56,876 nt of DNA from Paenibacillus sp. EZ-K15 (GCF_002573715.1 NZ_PDHM01000004.1:1-56876); one strand, 5' to 3'. Shown: positions 17,476 through 26,737, numbered from the stretch's first letter. The notes: generated by a model from the letters alone, not told the origin. Numbers and translations are program-made.

Positions 17476-18570
17476 ATGAATACCTATAAGCTTTTGACAC
17501 CAGGACCTTTGACGACAACCAAGACGGTGAAAGAGGAGATGCTCTTTGACCGCTGTACATGGGATGATGAGTATAAATCGATTACGCAAAAAATCAGATC
17601 GCAGCTCCTGGCACTCGCCGGGGTGGATGCGGCACAATACACAGCGGTGCTGATGCAGGGAAGCGGCACGTTTGCCGTCGAAGCGGTGATGACATCCACC
17701 ATATCGAATGACGATAGAGTGCTGATTGTAACGAACGGCGCCTATGGTGAGCGGATCGTCAAAATGGCAAAGTATATTGGATTGAATTATGAGGAGTACC
17801 AAGTGAATTACGATGAACATCCAAGCGAGGATGAACTGCGAGCTATACTGCATAAGGATGAAGGTATTACGCATATCGCTATGGTACATTGCGAGACGAC
17901 AACCGGGATTCTGAATCCGCTGGAGATGGTCTCGACGTTGTCCAGAGAATATGGAAAGACCCTCATTATCGACGCAATGAGCAGCTTTGGCGGTATGGAA
18001 ATCGATGTTCAGGGACTTGGCATCGATTATCTCATCAGCAGTGCGAATAAATGCATCCAGGGCATTCCGGGGTTTGGATTCGTCATCGCCAAGCTGGACA
18101 AGCTTGCAGCCTGCGAAGGGATTGCGCGCAGCTTGGCGCTCGATTTGTATGATCAGTGGAAAGGCATGGATCAGGACGGAAAATGGAGATATACTTCGCC
18201 GACCCATGTTGTGGCCGCCTTCTCAAAAGCGTTGGATGAGCTGAACGAAGAAGGCGGTGTATCGGAGAGATTCAGCCGTTACCAGAATAACAATCGCCTG
18301 CTGCGTGAGAGATTGGCGCAGATCGGCATCCAGTCTTATATTACTGATGACAAGCAATCTCCGATCATCACGACATTCTTATTCCCGAGTGAAGGGTTTA
18401 GCTTCGAACACTTTTACGCTTATATTAAAGAAAGAGGCTATGTGATATATCCGGGCAAGCTGACCGACGTGGATACCTTCCGAATTGGGAATATCGGAGA
18501 AATCTATGAGCAGGATATCGAGCAATTATGTCATATCATCGAAGAGTATAGGGGAGTGATGGCACAATGA
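17476..18570 (+). CDS. phnW: 2-aminoethylphosphonate-pyruvate transaminase
   Basis: A PLP enzyme of 364 residues that moves the amino group of 2-aminoethylphosphonate to pyruvate, giving phosphonoacetaldehyde and alanine. Hallmarks are LTPGPLTTT at the N-terminus, MQGSGTFAVEAVM (the PLP phosphate site), the Asp of IIDAMSSFGG that holds the pyridine nitrogen, and the Schiff-base Lys in SSANKCIQGIPGFGFV near residue 194. AGGAG lies before the ATG. Its stop overlaps the phnX start (ATGA), so the two catabolic enzymes are translationally coupled. With phnX it gives the standard two-step release of phosphate from the compound. Confidence 0.95.
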   Translation: MNTYKLLTPGPLTTTKTVKEEMLFDRCTWDDEYKSITQKIRSQLLALAGVDAAQYTAVLMQGSGTFAVEAVMTSTISNDDRVLIVTNGAYGERIVKMAKYIGLNYEEYQVNYDEHPSEDELRAILHKDEGITHIAMVHCETTTGILNPLEMVSTLSREYGKTLIIDAMSSFGGMEIDVQGLGIDYLISSANKCIQGIPGFGFVIAKLDKLAACEGIARSLALDLYDQWKGMDQDGKWRYTSPTHVVAAFSKALDELNEEGGVSERFSRYQNNNRLLRERLAQIGIQSYITDDKQSPIITTFLFPSEGFSFEHFYAYIKERGYVIYPGKLTDVDTFRIGNIGEIYEQDIEQLCHIIEEYRGVMAQ

Positions 18571-19385
18571 ATCGAATCGAAGGCGTTATATTGGACTGGG
18601 CCGGAACGGCTGTGGATTTTGGATGCTTTGCACCGGTGAACGTGTTTGTCGATATTTTTAAGAATGCGGGCATTGAAGTGACGATGGCTGAAGCAAGAGC
18701 ACCGATGGGGATGCTGAAGATCGATCATATTCGTGCCATGCTATCCATGCCGAGAGTGTCGGCGCTATGGGAAGCGAAGTACGGAAGAGCCTTCGATGAG
18801 CAGGACGTGGAACGGCTGTATGCAGAATTCGAGCCGGCGTTGATGGCTTCTTTATCCGAGTACACGGACCCGATTCCGGGTGTTATTGAGACGGTTGAAG
18901 CATTGAAGGGTCAAGGCTTGAAGATTGGTTCTACGACAGGTTATACAAGTAACATGATGGAGGTTGTGGTTGCCAATGCCCGGCAAAAGGGCTACAGCCC
19001 GGATGTCTATTTCACACCGGATGATACACACTCCCAAGGAAGACCTTATCCGTTCATGATTTATCGGAATATGGAGTCTCTCCGGTTATCGGCATCCTGG
19101 AAAGTGGTTAAGGTGGGGGATACCGTCTCGGACGTGAAGGAAGGCGTGAACGCAGGTGTATGGTCGGTTGGCGTTGTCATCGGCAGCTCGGAAATGGGCC
19201 TGAGTTCAGAAGAGTATCATGCCCTGTCAGAATCGGACCGGGAAGCTGCGATCTCGAAAACCGAACAGACATTTATCCAGCATGGGGCGGACTTTACGAT
19301 TCGGACGATGAATGAGCTGCCGCAGTTAATTGAGAGAATTAACGACATGCTGGTGGAGGGACAAAGACCGGGGGTTCAGCGCTAG
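18567..19385 (+). CDS. phnX: Phosphonoacetaldehyde hydrolase
   Basis: A HAD-family enzyme of 272 residues that cleaves the C-P bond of phosphonoacetaldehyde to acetaldehyde and phosphate. The nucleophile Asp is in ILDWAGTAVDFG, the Schiff-base Lys in MGMLKIDHIRAM near residue 52, and the later HAD motifs are TTGYTSNM and VKVGDTVSDVKEG. The length matches the family. It is the last gene of the operon, followed directly by a strong terminator at 19400. It supplies phosphate, carbon and nitrogen from a natural phosphonate together with phnW. Confidence 0.95.
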   Translation: MNRIEGVILDWAGTAVDFGCFAPVNVFVDIFKNAGIEVTMAEARAPMGMLKIDHIRAMLSMPRVSALWEAKYGRAFDEQDVERLYAEFEPALMASLSEYTDPIPGVIETVEALKGQGLKIGSTTGYTSNMMEVVVANARQKGYSPDVYFTPDDTHSQGRPYPFMIYRNMESLRLSASWKVVKVGDTVSDVKEGVNAGVWSVGVVIGSSEMGLSSEEYHALSESDREAAISKTEQTFIQHGADFTIRTMNELPQLIERINDMLVEGQRPGVQR

Positions 19386-19399
19386 GAAGGTTGCATATG

Positions 19400-19430
19400 A
19401 AGAAGCCGCGTTCGCACGCGGCTTCTTCGC
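19400..19430 (+). terminator. Terminator of the phosphonate operon
   Basis: AAGAAGCCGCG pairs with CGCGGCTTCTT around TTCGCA, 15 bases after the phnX stop. Confidence 0.85.
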
Positions 19431-19467
19431 TGTTTGGAGGGAAGACTTTCTGCTTACAGCTGCATCG

Positions 19468-19720
19468 TCACCTCTGCAGAATCTCTAGCACGCTACGCAC
19501 CACAATATCGGCTATCAGAAACACAACCAGCATGACGGAAACGATGTAGACACAGCCGTTCAACCAGTGAAATCAGGAACATTTGCCACATCGTATTGGA
19601 GAAGTTCATCGCGCTGCCTACCATGGCTATACATGCAAAAATCACATGCACATACATCACGTTTAACGAGGCTGACACCGGCACCGTTTGCTTCTGGTTC
19701 TCCTTGGTAGTGTTCAGCTA
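19468..19720 (-). pseudogene. Frameshifted small membrane protein
   Basis: On the minus strand one frame reads TKENQKQTVPVSASLNV..YVHVIFACIAMVGSAMNF, a hydrophobic helix, down to about 19565. The sequence then continues in another frame as GCVYIVSVMLVVFLIADIVV and ends EILQR-stop at 19468. Together they look like a protein of about 85 residues with two membrane helices, broken by a frameshift. There is no good start codon with a binding site. I do not recognise the family. It accounts for most of the gap between phnX and the beta-lactamase-like gene. Confidence 0.5.
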
Positions 19721-19867
19721 TAGTTAACTATTACCAGATTAAGCAAAGAGAAATGAAGTAAGATGTATTCAGATGCTTTTGAAGGGACGTGAAACCGTTG
19801 GTATAACGCATTGTATTGCATGTTCATGCTGTTTGATAATTTCATATCATACCCATGGGAGGATACA

Positions 19868-21310
19868 ATGAGCGAGATACAGCGGATTGTAGAGAATTTA
19901 GATCGGATATTACCCCAGTTTATCCAAGATGAACCGTTACCCGGCTTGGCCGTTGGCGTGGTATATGATCACCAGATGATCTATGCCAAGGGATTCGGGG
20001 TAACCCGTATACGGAGTGGCGAAGCCGTTACGGAGCATACTCTGTTTCATATGGCCTCGGTCTCCAAAACGTTGGTTGCCACCGGTATTATGCAGCTTGC
20101 TGAGGAGGGCATCATCAGGCTTGACGGATGGGTGTCCGATTATTTGCCTTATTTTGAAATGATGGATGGCCGAGCCCGGGATTTAACGATACGCCAGCTT
20201 TTAAGCCATACATCGGGACTGCCGGATGAAAGTGACTTTGCATGGGACCGTCCTGAATATGATGAGGAAAGCCTGGAGCGATATGTAAGGAGTTTGAAGG
20301 ATTACAAGTTGCAAAGGGAGCCGGGTCAGGCTTTCGATTACAGTAACATCGGCTACGAAATATTAGGCGACGTGATAGCGAAGGCCACGGGCCTTCCGTT
20401 TGAACAATATATGAAACAGAAGCTGCTGAAGCCTGCTTCCATGTTAAATAGCACTTTTCTAAGAGAAGAGGCAACAGATTACCCTCCGGCAAGCCCCCAT
20501 GTGCTCGGGCTTCAGGGAGGCTATGGAGCTGAATTCAGCAGCATATTCCCATACCATCGTGCCCATGCGCCAAGTTCAACTCTTTACTCCAATGTGGTGG
20601 ATATGTGCAACTATGCATTGGCTCATTTAAGTGGGAGCAGTACGACTCGGGGAGCAAGGAAATCGATTCTCGAAGCTAGCAGCTACAGTGAGATGTGGTG
20701 CAGTGTGACTTCAACTGATTATGGTGATGGTCTGGAGGACTTCGGCCTAGGGTGGTTTATGGGGTTATATCGAGGGCACCGTGTCATGTCCCATATGGGG
20801 CGGGATATCGGGTTTCGCAGCAACTTGATGCTGCTGCCAGATGAAGGAATGGGCATCGTATTCATGATGAATGCCGATCATGTTGGAGGCAAAATACTCA
20901 GTTTAGCAATTCTGGATGTTTTGCTGGGGGATGACGTTCTTTATGTACAAAGATCACTCGCCCATCACTTATCACAGCTTACGATCAGGTCTGGGGTAGA
21001 TGCGGCGGTCAGGGAGTATAACGAGATTCAGCAGTCGTGCCCGGAACGCTTCCTGGTGCTTGAAGGCGAATTCAATGCAGGTGCGTATACGCTGATGCGG
21101 GGCGGATGGATTCAAGAGGGAATCCGGCTGCTCGAGCTGTCCGTGCAGATATTCCCGGAATCCTCGAACATCCATGATAGTCTTGGAGAGATGTATCTGC
21201 TTGCGGGTGAACGCGCGCTTGCGCTGAAGCATTATCGAAAATCGGTTGAACTGGACCCGGAGCATGCTGAGGGAATTCGTATGGTGAATGAGCTGCTTCA
21301 GTCTAACTAA
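19868..21310 (+). CDS. Beta-lactamase-family serine hydrolase with C-terminal TPR
   Basis: About 480 residues. The class C beta-lactamase/penicillin-binding fold shows SVSK (S-x-x-K, near residue 65) and the YSN motif (FDYSNIGYEILG, near 160); HMGRDIGFRS near 320 occupies the KTG/HxG position. The last ~90 residues look like a tetratricopeptide pair (LGEMYLLAGERALALKHYRK), an extra domain that many such esterase/peptidase proteins carry. No signal peptide is visible, so it is probably cytoplasmic. The start is ATG 19868 after GGGAGGATACA; the longer frame has no binding site. Beta-lactam hydrolysis is not implied. Confidence 0.88.
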   Translation: MSEIQRIVENLDRILPQFIQDEPLPGLAVGVVYDHQMIYAKGFGVTRIRSGEAVTEHTLFHMASVSKTLVATGIMQLAEEGIIRLDGWVSDYLPYFEMMDGRARDLTIRQLLSHTSGLPDESDFAWDRPEYDEESLERYVRSLKDYKLQREPGQAFDYSNIGYEILGDVIAKATGLPFEQYMKQKLLKPASMLNSTFLREEATDYPPASPHVLGLQGGYGAEFSSIFPYHRAHAPSSTLYSNVVDMCNYALAHLSGSSTTRGARKSILEASSYSEMWCSVTSTDYGDGLEDFGLGWFMGLYRGHRVMSHMGRDIGFRSNLMLLPDEGMGIVFMMNADHVGGKILSLAILDVLLGDDVLYVQRSLAHHLSQLTIRSGVDAAVREYNEIQQSCPERFLVLEGEFNAGAYTLMRGGWIQEGIRLLELSVQIFPESSNIHDSLGEMYLLAGERALALKHYRKSVELDPEHAEGIRMVNELLQSN

Positions 21311-21360
21311 AGTTTATTTTATCAAAAAGAACACTTTCACCTAACACAATTCCTCACCAA

Positions 21361-21389
21361 AAAGAGCAGTCCACAAGGACTGCTCTTTT
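21361..21389. terminator. Bidirectional terminator
   Basis: AAAGAGCAGTCC pairs with GGACTGCTCTTT, with A and T runs on each side, between two convergent genes. Confidence 0.85.
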
Positions 21390-21403
21390 AACCTTCTTCC
21401 ATT

Positions 21404-22351
21404 TTATTGCACGTACGTGCCAATAAACTCTGTTACTTCGCGGTCATATCCCTCGGGATCGAACTGGCGCGCCATGCCGTGACCTGCTTCGGGGACGATG
21501 AACAGCTTCTTTTGCTCCGGACCATTCTCGTACAGCTCATACACCATCTCGGTAGGTACGAACAAATCGCCGCCGCCATGAATGAACAGCATCGGGGTCT
21601 TGGATTTCTTGACCTGCTCCAGAGCGGATGCTTCGCCGAAGGAGTATCCGGCGCGGATCTTGGTCAACAGACTTGTGGATTGAACCAGCGGGAAGGACGG
21701 AAGCTTATACATGCGCTTTAGCTGATAGGTCAGCTCATCCGTGACCGAGGTATACCCGCAGTCCTCGATAATGGCTTTTACCTGGGGGGGAAGCTCTTCG
21801 CCGCTGGTCATCATGACCGTTGCACCGCCCATGGATACGCCATGAAGTACGACTTGAGCAGCTTCGCCTGTATGCCCAATGACTTGATCAATCCATTTCA
21901 GATAATCCTTGCGCTCCGGCCAGCCGAAGCCGATGTAATCGCCCTCGCTTCGTCCGTGACCTCGGGCGTCGGGTAGAAGCACGTTATAACCCAGATCCTC
22001 ATGGTACCATTGGGCGAATTCGCTCATCAGCTCCGAATGACCGGAGTAGCCGTGGGCAATGATGACGGTTTTACCCGTTGATACCTTGGCAGGTAAATAG
22101 TAAGCATGCAGCTTCAGACCGTCGTCTGAAGTAAGGTTCCATTCCTCTAAGCTCTGCTGAGCCCACCATTCCTTGCTGTTGGCAAAGGGGTTGTCGATAT
22201 TCGAGTTGGCTTCCAGGTCCGGGTTGCCGTTCAGAAAACCCTTGTCGGCGCGGGCAATAGCGACGTTATAGAAGTAGAAGCTTGCTGCGATAATAATGAC
22301 AACCAGTAGTGCGATGATAGCTGCTGACATGATCATAATCCTTTTTTTCAT
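21404..22351 (-). CDS. Membrane-anchored alpha/beta hydrolase
   Basis: About 315 residues. A basic start and a hydrophobic helix (IIALLVVIIIAASFYFY) anchor or export it. The hydrolase domain has the oxyanion segment IIAHGYSGHS, the nucleophile motif HGVSMGGATVMM, the acid in IHGGGDLFVP and the His in EAGHGMAR. It belongs to the YfhR/BEM46-like serine hydrolases found in Bacillus and Paenibacillus. I use ATG 22351 (MKKR) because it opens directly on the membrane helix; a GGGGAGG lies 12 bases before it, a rather long spacing. The substrate is unknown. Confidence 0.85.
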   Translation of the reverse strand: MKKRIMIMSAAIIALLVVIIIAASFYFYNVAIARADKGFLNGNPDLEANSNIDNPFANSKEWWAQQSLEEWNLTSDDGLKLHAYYLPAKVSTGKTVIIAHGYSGHSELMSEFAQWYHEDLGYNVLLPDARGHGRSEGDYIGFGWPERKDYLKWIDQVIGHTGEAAQVVLHGVSMGGATVMMTSGEELPPQVKAIIEDCGYTSVTDELTYQLKRMYKLPSFPLVQSTSLLTKIRAGYSFGEASALEQVKKSKTPMLFIHGGGDLFVPTEMVYELYENGPEQKKLFIVPEAGHGMARQFDPEGYDREVTEFIGTYVQ

Positions 22352-22560
22352 ATTGATGGTTATCCTCCCCGTATCATGGAACACGATGAATGTGATAAGG
22401 AAGGTTTATGCCGATACGATATCGTTCCTTCCACCTATCATATCGCACGTCCCCTGATTAATCTATATCGCGGCCACGTTCGTTTCGTGGGTGTTACATC
22501 AATCCTATCGGTTGGGGTAGCCTAAAAATAAAGAGCTGCAGCAGGAGGCGAGAGAGAACT

Positions 22561-23004
22561 ATGCACAAACGCTTCATCAGCCTAATTCTTGCCGTTGTTA
22601 CGGTTATGGGTTTACCGCTGCCGTCCTATGCCGAGGGGGCCTATTCTTCACCGAAGAAGGATAGTGCACAGCTGCAATATCAGGATATGCTCATGCTATT
22701 TCTGCTTCCTCATATCGATAAAGCGGTTCGCAGTCATTACATCCATACGTTGGAGGAGCAACCGCTTGTCTATCCATACTTTGTGGATGTGACCGGAGTG
22801 AAGAGGGTGAACGGATTTCGCGGTTTTCATTTCATCATTACGCTTGAGGCCAGCCCAACGGTCGGTCCCCATATTACGGTGGGAAAGGACCGGCTTGTAT
22901 TTGAGGTGGCTCCGACGATTCCCGGCGGTATGGTCAAGCTGGTGGAATACAAACATCTGGAGACATATGAGCTCCCCCCGCATTGGCAAGATATCGTGAA
23001 GTAA
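22561..23004 (+). CDS. DUF3888-family secreted protein
   Basis: A 147-residue protein with a clear signal peptide (basic start, LILAVVTVMGLPLP, then SYA before EGAYS). The mature part (LQYQDMLMLFLLPHIDKAV and GFHFIITLEASPTVGPHITVGKD) matches my recollection of DUF3888, a small Bacillota family of unknown function. GGAGG lies 12 bases before the ATG. It is single-gene, followed by a strong terminator. It would act outside the cell. Confidence 0.75.
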   Translation: MHKRFISLILAVVTVMGLPLPSYAEGAYSSPKKDSAQLQYQDMLMLFLLPHIDKAVRSHYIHTLEEQPLVYPYFVDVTGVKRVNGFRGFHFIITLEASPTVGPHITVGKDRLVFEVAPTIPGGMVKLVEYKHLETYELPPHWQDIVK

Positions 23005-23037
23005 CGGCGGCGAAACCAATCCAATGTCACATCCAAA

Positions 23038-23073
23038 AAAACAAGCAAACGCAGCTCGCGCGTTTGCTTGTTT
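23038..23073. terminator. Terminator after the DUF3888 gene
   Basis: AAACAAGCAAACGC pairs with GCGTTTGCTTGTTT, between convergent genes; usable from both sides. Confidence 0.85.
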
Positions 23074-23148
23074 GGTATGGGTATAACGGTGCGTTTATCG
23101 GGTGTTACACCCTCAAGCATTGAGCGGTAGGCAGGGTGCCTGCAAGGA

Positions 23149-24897
23149 TTATCGCATCTCGAAAATCGGTCGATCCGGTCCGGGTTCGGCCTGGATCCAG
23201 CCGATGGCGAGCAGAACGACGATGGCGATGAAGGCAGCCGGCAGTACCCATTTCCAGGCATATGCGAGCATTCGTACAGCCGGGGACATCATGGCAAGTA
23301 TCAGCCCGATCAGTACAACGCTGAAGAGGTGAATCCCTGGCGGCAGCATGAGGAACACAATATGAAAGACCGAAGTAAACATCAGAACAGGGATAAGGGA
23401 CGTTCCCAGTACAACAGCCGGATGGTTTAAGGATTCGATTGGGTCCCGGGTAAATGCCGCCCATGTCAATGCCGCGAACTGGACCAGCAGCGGAATCGCA
23501 AATAAATAGCTTGCGCCCGGCAGGAACCAGGTGGAGCCGACAAGCAGCAGCAGGAACAGGAATGCGCCTGCCAGCAGCATCTCCAATTCATTCACTTTCT
23601 GCACGATCCAGCGGGTGAGCGCAACATGAATGATGAAGGTTACCAGTATGAAGCTGACGCTGTACAGAAGCGAATCATAGGTTGCGCCTGTGGGCTGCGT
23701 CATTTTGCCGGCCCATAACGTATCAATGAGCGACCACAAACCAAAACTTAGCGCTGCCGAGAGCACGACGGCCAGAATCGGGGTTAGCAAGCTAATCAAA
23801 CTTCCCTTAAGGGAGAGTCTAGAGATGCGGGCATACAATACCGCGAAAGCCAGCCATATCGCCGCGAACACCACGGTGATCGGGATCGCCCATTTTGCAG
23901 GGTAATGAACCAGCAGGCCAAATAAATTGAAGTAAATACGGTTGTCTGTTGAAGTCAGGTCAGTCAAGTCGAGATTGCCAAAATGTTTGGCCACGGCGAG
24001 TGCATTCTCGCCTTGATGCTGCATGGTTTCAAGGGAGACGTTCTCCGTGTTGTCCATCGGGGTATGATAGGCTACCCACCCATCGCCATAGGCAAAGTTT
24101 AGTCCCGGGAGGCCATGCTCCAGCGCCACCGTCAGATCGGTATCGTTCGGCAGTTGTTTGTAGAGGTCCACCAAGAGCGAGTTGCTGACTGGATTGGGTA
24201 CGGCCTTGGCGTATTCTTCAATGATCCGACTATTGCTGTCGCTGGTCTGGAACATGAGGGAGGAGCCTTTTGATCCGCGGGCTTCAAAATTCGCAATCAT
24301 GCCAACCTCTCGATGCTGTGGGTCACGGAAGAATACTTCAGCCCCCAGCATGCCTTTCTCCTCCCCGTCTGTCAGCAGAATCCATATGTCATTCTGCGGT
24401 GGAGGCCCGGCCTGGATCGCTCTTGCCGTCTCCAGCAATGAAGCTACGCTTACCGAAGCATCATTCGCTCCGGGTCCGGTAGGGACCGAGTCATAATGGG
24501 ACATAAGCAGGAGCGGGTTGCCCGATCCGGTGCCCTTAATGACGCCCAGAATGTTCGTTAGCTGAGTGTCGGCGTCGATGTGCTTGGTTGTCAGGCGGTC
24601 ATTAAATTCTTGAACGTCCGGGTTCAAGCCGAGTTGCTCCATCTGTTCCACCAAGTAAGCTCTGACTTCCGCATTGGCAGGCGAACCCATCGGGTGGGGT
24701 TCTTGCGCAATCTGCTCGACATGCGCCATTGCGCGTTCGGCAGAGAATTCGGTTGCGGGTGCATCGATGCTGCTGGCCTGCGGCGGTTTCTCGAACCACA
24801 GCATGAGGGAGATAAAGAGTATGACGGTGAGGATGGTTGTAAGCGGCAGCCAATAAGGAGGTTTGTAATCCGGCGGTCTACTCAATTGAATTTGCAT
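23149..24897 (-). CDS. M28-family metallopeptidase with membrane C-terminus
   Basis: A 582-residue protein. An N-terminal membrane helix (LTTILTVILFISLMLWF) is followed by an M28 zinc aminopeptidase domain. Visible ligand motifs are LMSHYDSVPTGPGANDAS (His and bridging Asp) and LTDGEEKGMLGAE (Glu pair). After residue ~320 come about seven to nine hydrophobic helices that end the protein, as in the Fxna/Yfbl-like membrane peptidases. The catalytic domain should face outward. GGAAGTGAG precedes the ATG. It is single-gene. Expected activity is release of N-terminal residues; natural substrates are unknown. Confidence 0.88.
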   Translation of the reverse strand: MQIQLSRPPDYKPPYWLPLTTILTVILFISLMLWFEKPPQASSIDAPATEFSAERAMAHVEQIAQEPHPMGSPANAEVRAYLVEQMEQLGLNPDVQEFNDRLTTKHIDADTQLTNILGVIKGTGSGNPLLLMSHYDSVPTGPGANDASVSVASLLETARAIQAGPPPQNDIWILLTDGEEKGMLGAEVFFRDPQHREVGMIANFEARGSKGSSLMFQTSDSNSRIIEEYAKAVPNPVSNSLLVDLYKQLPNDTDLTVALEHGLPGLNFAYGDGWVAYHTPMDNTENVSLETMQHQGENALAVAKHFGNLDLTDLTSTDNRIYFNLFGLLVHYPAKWAIPITVVFAAIWLAFAVLYARISRLSLKGSLISLLTPILAVVLSAALSFGLWSLIDTLWAGKMTQPTGATYDSLLYSVSFILVTFIIHVALTRWIVQKVNELEMLLAGAFLFLLLLVGSTWFLPGASYLFAIPLLVQFAALTWAAFTRDPIESLNHPAVVLGTSLIPVLMFTSVFHIVFLMLPPGIHLFSVVLIGLILAMMSPAVRMLAYAWKWVLPAAFIAIVVLLAIGWIQAEPGPDRPIFEMR

Positions 24898-25054
24898 GAT
24901 AAATACTCACTTCCTTTTATGATCATTCAGGCGTTTCGTAAGGCGATCTTTCATCGTATGTAAGAAACGTGCTCTTACACAGCGTAGTTCCAGAATATGA
25001 CATGTGTCAATATAAGATTGAGAATGATCAGCTTTCCATGCATAACACAAAGCA

Positions 25055-25081
25055 AGAGCCTCCATCAGAATGGAAGCTCTT
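25055..25081 (-). terminator. Terminator overlapping the end of the ANT(4')-like gene
   Basis: Read on minus, AGAGCTTCCAT pairs with ATGGAGGCTCT. The stem includes the stop codon of the gene, so termination signal and coding end overlap. Confidence 0.65.
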
Positions 25082-25826
25082 TAGATTTATATTCAATATT
25101 CATTTTTTCATACCATGCGTTCAGTCCGGTCCAGAGCTGTTCACAAAGCTCATATACATGATCGATCTGGAGAAGCTGACCCCGCATGACCAATTGCGCC
25201 AGTTCATCGTATCCGGAAGGCCTGGATTTCAGGGACAGTGATTCCTCCAATGTCTTGGCTCTTGTATTGTAAAATGCTCGGTTGGCAAGTCCAATCAGCT
25301 TGGCCGTCTGCCAGGTCAGATCCTTGGCGCCAAGCGGGAGGTAGCTAAAGTTACCGGATTGGACGTTGTTTCGTATTTTGCCCATCGTTTCGTAGGGTTC
25401 CCAGATCATGAATCCCCGCATCGTTTCTTTGATGGCTTCGTCTGAAACCTGGAGGGGCAGCTTCCGAATCTCAGCGAGCAGGTTCGCCGGATCGTAGATT
25501 TCCTGTAGATGGACATAAGCGCCGGCTGTAATCGCCCATGAGTCGTCCACAGATGCGGCAGCCTTCAGCATGTCCTGTTTTTGTTCCATGCCGATTTCGA
25601 TTTTGAAAGGGGGGTATATGAATTCGTGTCCGGTCAGGGAGACTCCGTCCTGTGTAACAACTTGAAGTTCAATGTCCGAGTAAGGGCCATCAATCCCTTG
25701 CGCGATCGAGCCGTACAGGCCAATGGCTAGAATGTCATCGCCGTGCAAGTGAAGCAGCCGGTCTTTGATTTGATGAATGATGTTCATTTTCTCTTCTCTG
25801 GTCGTAGCCGCAGGATAAGGTAACAT
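25065..25826 (-). CDS. ANT(4')-like aminoglycoside nucleotidyltransferase
   Basis: A 253-residue protein similar along its length, as I recall it, to staphylococcal kanamycin nucleotidyltransferase ANT(4')-Ia. Shared features are MNIIHQIKDRLLHLHGDDI, the catalytic LYGSIAQGIDGPYSDIELQ (GS motif and metal-binding D-x-E), an FKIEIGMEQ segment holding the likely third acid, and the C-terminal RPSGYDELAQLVMRGQL. The family adenylylates the 4' hydroxyl of kanamycin, neomycin and tobramycin. It is divergent and chromosomal, with no mobile element next to it, so it may be an intrinsic homologue with a weak or different activity. GGAGGGGG precedes the ATG. Confidence 0.8.
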   Translation of the reverse strand: MLPYPAATTREEKMNIIHQIKDRLLHLHGDDILAIGLYGSIAQGIDGPYSDIELQVVTQDGVSLTGHEFIYPPFKIEIGMEQKQDMLKAAASVDDSWAITAGAYVHLQEIYDPANLLAEIRKLPLQVSDEAIKETMRGFMIWEPYETMGKIRNNVQSGNFSYLPLGAKDLTWQTAKLIGLANRAFYNTRAKTLEESLSLKSRPSGYDELAQLVMRGQLLQIDHVYELCEQLWTGLNAWYEKMNIEYKSKELPF

Positions 25827-26023
25827 AAGAAAAGCCCCCTCCGAAATAAGTTAGTTATCCATATTATAATATAAATAGAACGGTTGAAAGCGGAGTGGTG
25901 TTTGGGATTCTGTGAATAAATATAAGGGTTATCCGGCATTCCACCATATGGTAATATATACGTGCGGATGTGGGGAGTAGTTGTCGCACCCGCACCCACA
26001 ATAAATAGCTGAGGTGAGAAGAG

Positions 26024-26737
26024 ATGAGTAGAGCTGAGCAGAGTCAAGGCAAGACCAAACAGGAATTGGACCGGGTTGTATTTATTGGCCGCACGTTTGA
26101 AGAGTACACGTTTATGTTTGATTTGGAAATGTCAGAGCTTACCGGCAAAAGGGTATTGGATTGCCCTTCCGGTGCGTGTTCGTTCACCGCTCACGGTTCG
26201 AAGCATGGTTTTGATATCACGGCCAGTGATATTGCCTATGATCACAAGCCGGATGACCTGGAGGCCAAGGGACTGCAGGATATCGGGCATGCGATGGAAA
26301 CGATGGAGCAGGCGAAGAGTAACTATGTTTGGGACTATTACGGAGATGTGCAGGGACTTCGTCGGCATCGCGAGCAAGCGCTCCGCGATTGCGTCCAGGA
26401 TATGAGGGAGTTTCCAGATCGCTATGTCGCTGCAGTACTGCCGGAGCTGCCTTTTGCTAACGAACAGTTTCACCTGGTGCTGTCCGCCCATTTTCTGTTT
26501 ATGTACAGTGACCGATTGGATTATGACTTTCATGTCCAGACGATTCGGGAGCTGCTGCGAGTGGCCTCGGAAGAGGTGCGCATCTTCCCGTTGACCGATT
26601 TGTCAGGGAGCCGCTACGCTCATATGGAGCGCCTGATTCATGAGCTGGAGGCAGAAGGCTTTCGGGTAGCGGAAGTCAAGGTGCCCTATGAGTTTATGAA
26701 GAATGGGAACTCACTGCTAAGCATTCGTAAGAGATAG
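26024..26737 (+). CDS. SAM-dependent methyltransferase-like protein
   Basis: A 237-residue protein with a class I methyltransferase nucleotide site: VLDCPSGACSFTAHGSKHG (motif I, normally with E/D-x-G-x-G) and then ITASDIAYDH for the ribose acid. A catalytic loop may be FHLVLSAHFLFMYSD, an SxHxL-like motif. The first Gly of motif I is replaced (LDCPSGACSF), which is a known variant in this little-studied group. The substrate is unknown. GAGGTGAGAAGAG lies before the ATG. It is single-gene with a strong terminator after it. Confidence 0.75.
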   Translation: MSRAEQSQGKTKQELDRVVFIGRTFEEYTFMFDLEMSELTGKRVLDCPSGACSFTAHGSKHGFDITASDIAYDHKPDDLEAKGLQDIGHAMETMEQAKSNYVWDYYGDVQGLRRHREQALRDCVQDMREFPDRYVAAVLPELPFANEQFHLVLSAHFLFMYSDRLDYDFHVQTIRELLRVASEEVRIFPLTDLSGSRYAHMERLIHELEAEGFRVAEVKVPYEFMKNGNSLLSIRKR

